From contig JAUZOD010000018.1 in NCBI GenBank assembly GCA_030706635.1, positions 1 through 64,000 of the forward strand: 64,000 nt of DNA, written 5' to 3'. The notes under the pieces are model-generated. The model was not told the DNA's origin and made no database searches. It saw only the letters and a list, made by a program, of their open reading frames with translations. Within the stretch, counting starts at the first letter, position 1. The number at the start of each line of letters is the position of its first letter. Made by a program: the position numbers and the translations under genes. Origin of the DNA: Bacteroidota bacterium. GTDB lineage: Bacteria; Bacteroidota; Bacteroidia; Chitinophagales; Chitinophagaceae. Below are positions 60,401-64,000 of this stretch, piece after piece.

Positions 60401-60997
60401 AGTGATTTTTCTAAATATTTTTTTATCGTCTCCCGAGCGTGAAACGCTGTCGCTGGTATGTATCCTGACAAAATCGGGCAAAGCAGTTACGCGGATCCCA
60501 TAATTTCCACCATACATTCCTCCTTCCAATTCTTTGTCCCATACGCGGATCGCAAGAACATTTTCCTGATCCCACAGGATGCGCTTATCGTTAGCAGGCA
60601 GCTGGTAAGTCCGCTGCTCGCTGAACGCGGTCTTTTTGATATCATTATTCGCGCCCCCATTTCTGCCAACAAGATGCCCGTTCAGGTAAAATTCATCCCC
60701 ATCATCAATTTTGCCCAGGTCAAATACCAGGCTTTGACTAAAATAAGCGCTGCCTTTGATGGAAGACGGGATCACAATACGTAAACGATACCAGGCGAAG
60801 CCATCGTAGTGGTCATATCCCTGCGGTTCCCAATATTCGCCGATGGCTATTGGCGCCCAATGGCTGTCGTTCAGGGCAGGATCTGCCCAGGCGGGGTCAT
60901 CACCCGTTTTAAATTTCCAGCCTGATTTGATCGGAATGTTCTGGGCATTAAGATAAACGGTGAACGGCAAAAAAATGAGTATCGCCAGTTTTTTCAT
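57446..60997 (-). CDS. GH116-like (bile-acid beta-glucosidase/glucosylceramidase family) glycoside hydrolase
   Basis: GGIGAGQIEITGDG; GVLEDLQTFWDPMWYGPN; ASSSCDAQQLFGQNWANQLGLG; DVWCGLEYEAACDMI. Confidence 0.88.
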   Translation of the reverse strand: MKKLAILIFLPFTVYLNAQNIPIKSGWKFKTGDDPAWADPALNDSHWAPIAIGEYWEPQGYDHYDGFAWYRLRIVIPSSIKGSAYFSQSLVFDLGKIDDGDEFYLNGHLVGRNGGANNDIKKTAFSEQRTYQLPANDKRILWDQENVLAIRVWDKELEGGMYGGNYGIRVTALPDFVRIHTSDSVSRSGDDKKIFRKITLKSKAGVFDFAGTLRITVSDPVSKTIVFTQNLPVSFAKDRPFEYCWPIPPAENTSWLFTYVFEERRSKQIITVTERRPFIPRDKKLDKVWTASLFEKGRRKIYQGNELNHIAMPCGGIGAGQIEITGDGILCPTESIFNQIQPPNAGLGFSTGDQYLNPQPSVPKIENGFAVRIKEKGKAAQCWRLDRKDFDSLGFIGEYPIATLDYRKSGAEPPVHISAEVFSPFVPLSLRSSANPVTIQRFTITNSSNKTVEVTIAGCLQNDRFSQIDDHDQNKLMHGPGLTGILLGTDEAANNNPAVSTGKLVPRGNGSPQYGDLCLSVLDDKAYASADCRSAEACFNNLKEGKMKRSGERRMASMKTWGGEIGSNLMLAPGETKTITFLVTWYFPDFYESNFGRTGFAGHLYNNWYNNAFEVASYIAAHFDELYRDTKLFHDTYFDNTLPYWLANRITMPLSTLACGNIEVWENGRMYGYEGIGFCPGSTGHVYNFVVPISKLFPELERSERLMQDLNDSVGFSSSGRINFRGHDGASPDAENAYASDAQCGYVLKLYREHLMSPDRHFLDSVWDKAKRVIGYLLFRDGGGIGLEPNGVLEDLQTFWDPMWYGPNPYNNSLYLAALRAAEEMARIEGEEKLADRYRAIFEKGQTFMSTNMWNGEYFVHLYPNGFSGTETNSGFASPADLEQNAKGFTEAFDKGKPNYFASSSCDAQQLFGQNWANQLGLGYILPAEKCRTAAEHIFLYNWTPDISTVYDFGKPLNRTLAAPGEGAMINGSWPFGKPVNFETPGKMPDFGFEKSFENTWDKSDVWCGLEYEAACDMINEGLLREGLTMVRAVNDRYDGIKRNPWNEIEGSDHYARSMQSWNILLSLSGFEYDGPAGKMGFSPRLSPGQFKCFFSAAEGWGSISQSVKNNLQREIIELKWGQLRLNKMDFSPTGMSAISAVEVKLDGQPVPAKQTLTNGKIIISLSQEQILRAGQRLDVAFR

Positions 60998-61090
60998 TGT
61001 TCAATCATCATTCAAAGAGACAATGTACAGCAACGGATTGAGTATTTCCGCTGCTGAATTTGCAGATCTTCAGGAACTGCTCTTCAAATA

Positions 61091-62626
61091 TTATGAGGCC
61101 GGATGTTTAAATTCAATTTTGAATCCGATGACCTGCACGGAGGCCACAGGTAATTTCGACGGCTTATTAATTATCAGGGCGCCGGCCTTTTGTTTCCAAT
61201 GCAGTTTTGCATTGCTCCCCATCATTCTTACCGAGGATATAGTTCCAGCCGAGATTCTGGAATCCCTGCCCAGGGAGGCGATCCGGATATCGCCGTCGGG
61301 AACGCCCAGGCAAAACGCATACACGGTATCTCCTTTTTGGGTGAACCGGATGTCCTGCGCCGTGTATTTTACTTTGTCTTCATTAAAATTGTCGCTCGCA
61401 ACAACGGGCGTGCTCAGCGGTTTTTCCCCGTATATTTTCCAGGGACGCGTTCCAAAGATCCCATCTCCGTTCACTGCGTTCCAGGATGCAATATCCTCCA
61501 CAATGTTCAGCACATCCGGTTCCAGATCGCCTTCAGGCGTTTGCACGATATTGATCAGCAGGTTTCCGTTCTTGCTTACAATATCCACAAGCATCTGGAT
61601 AATCTCGGTTGCAGTCTTGTATTTCTGCCCGGTACGGTAAAACCAGTCGCCGATGGATGTATCCGTCTGCCAGGGGAACAGGCTGACCGAGTCTTTTACA
61701 CCGCGTTCCAGGTCCTGCACCCACATACCCTCAGAGGCCTGCTTGCAGGTATATACCGCTTCCAGATCTCCCCCGTTCGCGGCCATATTCTGGTTGTAAA
61801 AATGCGCGATCATATTGCGTCCATATTCCCCGAAGGGCAGGCCGCTGTCAGAATAGAGGAGGTCCGGATGATAATTGTCGATCAGTTCCTTGATGCTAAA
61901 TAGCCATTCGCGGTGCCATTCTTCGTTATTGCTCAGCCAATCATTGTCGCCGGGCTCCGTTTTCGCATGATAAAGATCCTGGTACATGGGATTAGCGCCA
62001 TCGTAAGGCACGCCCTTTTTCGGTCCGATGGTATCGGCGCCATGGCTGGATTGAAACCAGGTAAAACTGGCGCCAAGATGTTCAGACACGCCGAATTTCA
62101 GGCCCTGTTCTTTGGCTGCCTTCTGCCAGATGCCCACCACATCTTTCTTCGGTCCGTAGTTTACGGAATTCCAGCGATGGATCCGGGAGTTCCAGAGAAA
62201 GAAGTCGTCGTGATGGGTTCCCATGCTCACGAAATATCTTGCGCCGGCTTTTTTATACAGGGCCATTAATTTCTCCGGATCCCATCTTTGCGCTTTCCAC
62301 AAAGGAATGATGTCCTTATATCCGAATTCCGACGGATGACCATAGTGCGCCAGGTGATAACGATAATCGTCACTGCCCTCCTCATACATTTGTCTGGCAT
62401 ACCAATCTCCATGGCGTGGTACCGCCTGTGGTCCCCAGTGCGCCCAGATCCCGAATTTGGCGTCCCGAAACCATTCCGGGTATTTGTATTGCTTCAGCGA
62501 TTCTTCCGTAGGCTTAAAAGGGCCTCTGTCTTTCGGTTGTACCTGCAGCTGCGCAGCCGCAAACAGTGATAATGCCGTGACAAGGAGCGTTGTTACACCT
62601 GTCTGTTTTACAAACTGAGTATTCAT
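61091..62626 (-). CDS. GH29 alpha-L-fucosidase
   Basis: WFRDAKFGIWAHWGPQAVPRHGDWYARQMY; RYFVSMGTHHDDFFLWNS; DLLYSDSGLPFGEYGR (predicted nucleophile Asp). Confidence 0.95.
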   Translation of the reverse strand: MNTQFVKQTGVTTLLVTALSLFAAAQLQVQPKDRGPFKPTEESLKQYKYPEWFRDAKFGIWAHWGPQAVPRHGDWYARQMYEEGSDDYRYHLAHYGHPSEFGYKDIIPLWKAQRWDPEKLMALYKKAGARYFVSMGTHHDDFFLWNSRIHRWNSVNYGPKKDVVGIWQKAAKEQGLKFGVSEHLGASFTWFQSSHGADTIGPKKGVPYDGANPMYQDLYHAKTEPGDNDWLSNNEEWHREWLFSIKELIDNYHPDLLYSDSGLPFGEYGRNMIAHFYNQNMAANGGDLEAVYTCKQASEGMWVQDLERGVKDSVSLFPWQTDTSIGDWFYRTGQKYKTATEIIQMLVDIVSKNGNLLINIVQTPEGDLEPDVLNIVEDIASWNAVNGDGIFGTRPWKIYGEKPLSTPVVASDNFNEDKVKYTAQDIRFTQKGDTVYAFCLGVPDGDIRIASLGRDSRISAGTISSVRMMGSNAKLHWKQKAGALIINKPSKLPVASVQVIGFKIEFKHPAS

Positions 62627-62658
62627 GATTTTATTTAATTAAATCTGCTGTTCTCCAT

Positions 62659-62959
62659 TCAAAATAAGGTTTCTGATTTTGAATAGTTATTTTGTCCCTC
62701 TCGGAGAATATATCCGGCCGCAAAAATATTAATAATATGGTAAGAAAACTTATTCCCCGGAATGCGTTTTCTTTTCATGGCTTCAATTGCTTTTTGCTCG
62801 GTTGTCCTGCAAAAGCGAAGGCCCAGGTGTTTTTGTCCGTTATAGTTCTCTTTTAAGCTGCTTTTTATAAAATTCGTTCAGCCAATTCAAATATAGCCTC
62901 TCCCAGGCAATCAGAACGGGATCATGGCAGGAGCATCCCTCAGGTAAACCAGCAATTGT
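62659..62959 (-). pseudogene. Candidate frameshifted remnant downstream of the isochorismatase-like gene
   Basis: Frame 1 (62959 to 62840): TIAGLPEGCSCHDPVLIAWERLYLNWLNEFYKKQLKREL*; frame 2 (62877 to 62659): TNFIKSSLKENYNGQKHLGLRFCRTTEQKAIEAMKRKRIPGNKFSYHIINIFAAGYILREGQNNYSKSETLF*. Confidence 0.4.
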
Positions 62960-63541
62960 TTAAGCAGGCTGCGAAATAACCCATTCATCTCCGCTCATTA
63001 CGTCTGCCTGTCGCGTAAAAACTTTGGATGTCAGCACGCGGTGAACCTCTTCATCCCGGTCAGCACAGCAGTCGGAAAGAACGGAGATGGCATAATCTTT
63101 ATCCGCGGCTTCACGAAGCGTGGATAACACCACGCCACTGGTGGCAATGCCGGTCAGCACAAGATGAGTTATTCCCAGCGACCTCAGCACCACTTCCAGG
63201 TCGCTGCCGGTAAATGCACTTACCCGTTTTTTAGTTATAATAATATCACCGGGTTGTGGCGCAACTGAGGCATGAACCCGGGCCGCTTCCTCCGTATCGA
63301 ACGACCTGCTGTGATCTTTCTGAATGACGGAAAAGGATTTATTGTTGGGACTGACCTCGGGATATCCCTTTCTGAATCCAACCACCACGTAGATCACCGC
63401 AATATTATTGGATCTGGCTGTTTGTATGGCCCGGTTTACGGATTGGACAAAACCGGCATTGTCCGGAAGCATTTTTATCGTAGCCTCCTGAACGTCCATC
63501 ACCAGGAGGGCTGTTTTTTTACCGGCATTGTTTTGTTCCAT
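62960..63541 (-). CDS. Isochorismatase-like hydrolase family protein
   Basis: TALLVMDVQEATIKML; DIIITKKRVSAFTGSDLEVVLRSLGITHLVLTGIATSGVVLSTLREAADKDY. Confidence 0.9.
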   Translation of the reverse strand: MEQNNAGKKTALLVMDVQEATIKMLPDNAGFVQSVNRAIQTARSNNIAVIYVVVGFRKGYPEVSPNNKSFSVIQKDHSRSFDTEEAARVHASVAPQPGDIIITKKRVSAFTGSDLEVVLRSLGITHLVLTGIATSGVVLSTLREAADKDYAISVLSDCCADRDEEVHRVLTSKVFTRQADVMSGDEWVISQPA

Positions 63542-63727
63542 GATTTAATGGTTGTTCGTTATGATATAATTGACACAACTATTCCTGTATCAGGTGTTCC
63601 ATATCTACATTATGGGTTGACTTCTTTATAAATATTTTCACAAACGGGACGCAGACCAAAAACATAACACCCACCTATAAAACAAATGATCACCAACTCA
63701 GCCTGGCATTTTTACCGGATTAAAAAA

Positions 63728-64000
63728 TCACTTCATGGAATGCAAGCCAATCATATTCCCTTCCGTGTCTTCTATCAGCCCAATGAAACCAAACTCGCCT
63801 ATATCAAGTTTCGGACGGATTATTTTGCCGCCGGCGGCTTCCACGCGACCTAATTCTGTATTGATTTCTTCTGAAGCAAAATATACCAGAATACCGCCAT
63901 TACCGGGTTTTACCTGATCAATCTTAACCAATGCGCCGCTCGCCCCAAACCCCTTTTCATCACCCGGAAATGTAGCATACTCCATTTGCGAATGCCTGTC
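63728..64000 (-). CDS. VOC family protein, 5' end truncated by window edge
   Basis: ILVYFASEEINTELGRVEAAGGKIIRPKLDIGEFGFIGLIEDTEGNMIGLHSMK; frame stays open (DRHSQMEYATFPGDE) to 64000. Confidence 0.85.
   Translation of the reverse strand, partial: DRHSQMEYATFPGDEKGFGASGALVKIDQVKPGNGGILVYFASEEINTELGRVEAAGGKIIRPKLDIGEFGFIGLIEDTEGNMIGLHSMK

Overview
The window looks like a Bacteroidetes chromosome segment, probably Chitinophagaceae-like. Support: two SusC/SusD loci with ECF sigma/FecR regulators, T9SS C-terminal sorting domains, and moderate GC. Main blocks: (1) 0.3-7.0 kb (-): three tandem secreted proteins with YadA-head-like 'NTAxGxxAL' repeats and a C-terminal peptidase S74 intramolecular-chaperone domain, followed by a T9SS-sorted protein; a TPR histidine kinase/LuxR-type response regulator pair diverges from them. 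(2) 10-13 kb (-): arsR-arsC-arsM followed by an orphan pstS. (3) 13.3-15.3 kb (+): DGPF/YciI protein, ECF42-like sigma factor, secreted SnoaL-like protein. (4) 15.3-26.6 kb (-): ECF sigma-FecR-SusC-SusD locus whose enzymes are a Tat-type phosphocholine-specific phospholipase C and a beta-propeller GH-like protein. (5) 28.3-31.3 kb (+): HlyD-permease-ATPase efflux cassette downstream of a perfect 14-bp palindrome. (6) 32-40.6 kb: molybdenum-cofactor genes converging on a YdeP/FdhF-like molybdopterin oxidoreductase, an uncharacterised small protein, fdhD, moaE, moaD and a TauE/SafE permease. (7) 42.4-62.6 kb (-): second sigma/FecR/SusCD locus with glycoside hydrolases (GH63-like, GH95-like, GH116, GH29) and a NEW3-protein/ABC-2 transporter trio. 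Reading intergenic DNA by hand gave several gene remnants missing from the ORF track: a MacB-like permease N-terminus, an ICMT-family methyltransferase C-terminus, and two unidentified - strand remnants. It also gave hairpins immediately downstream of both fecR genes. No tRNA, rRNA, CRISPR array or intact IS element was recognised. No database search was possible, so family names come from recognised motifs only.
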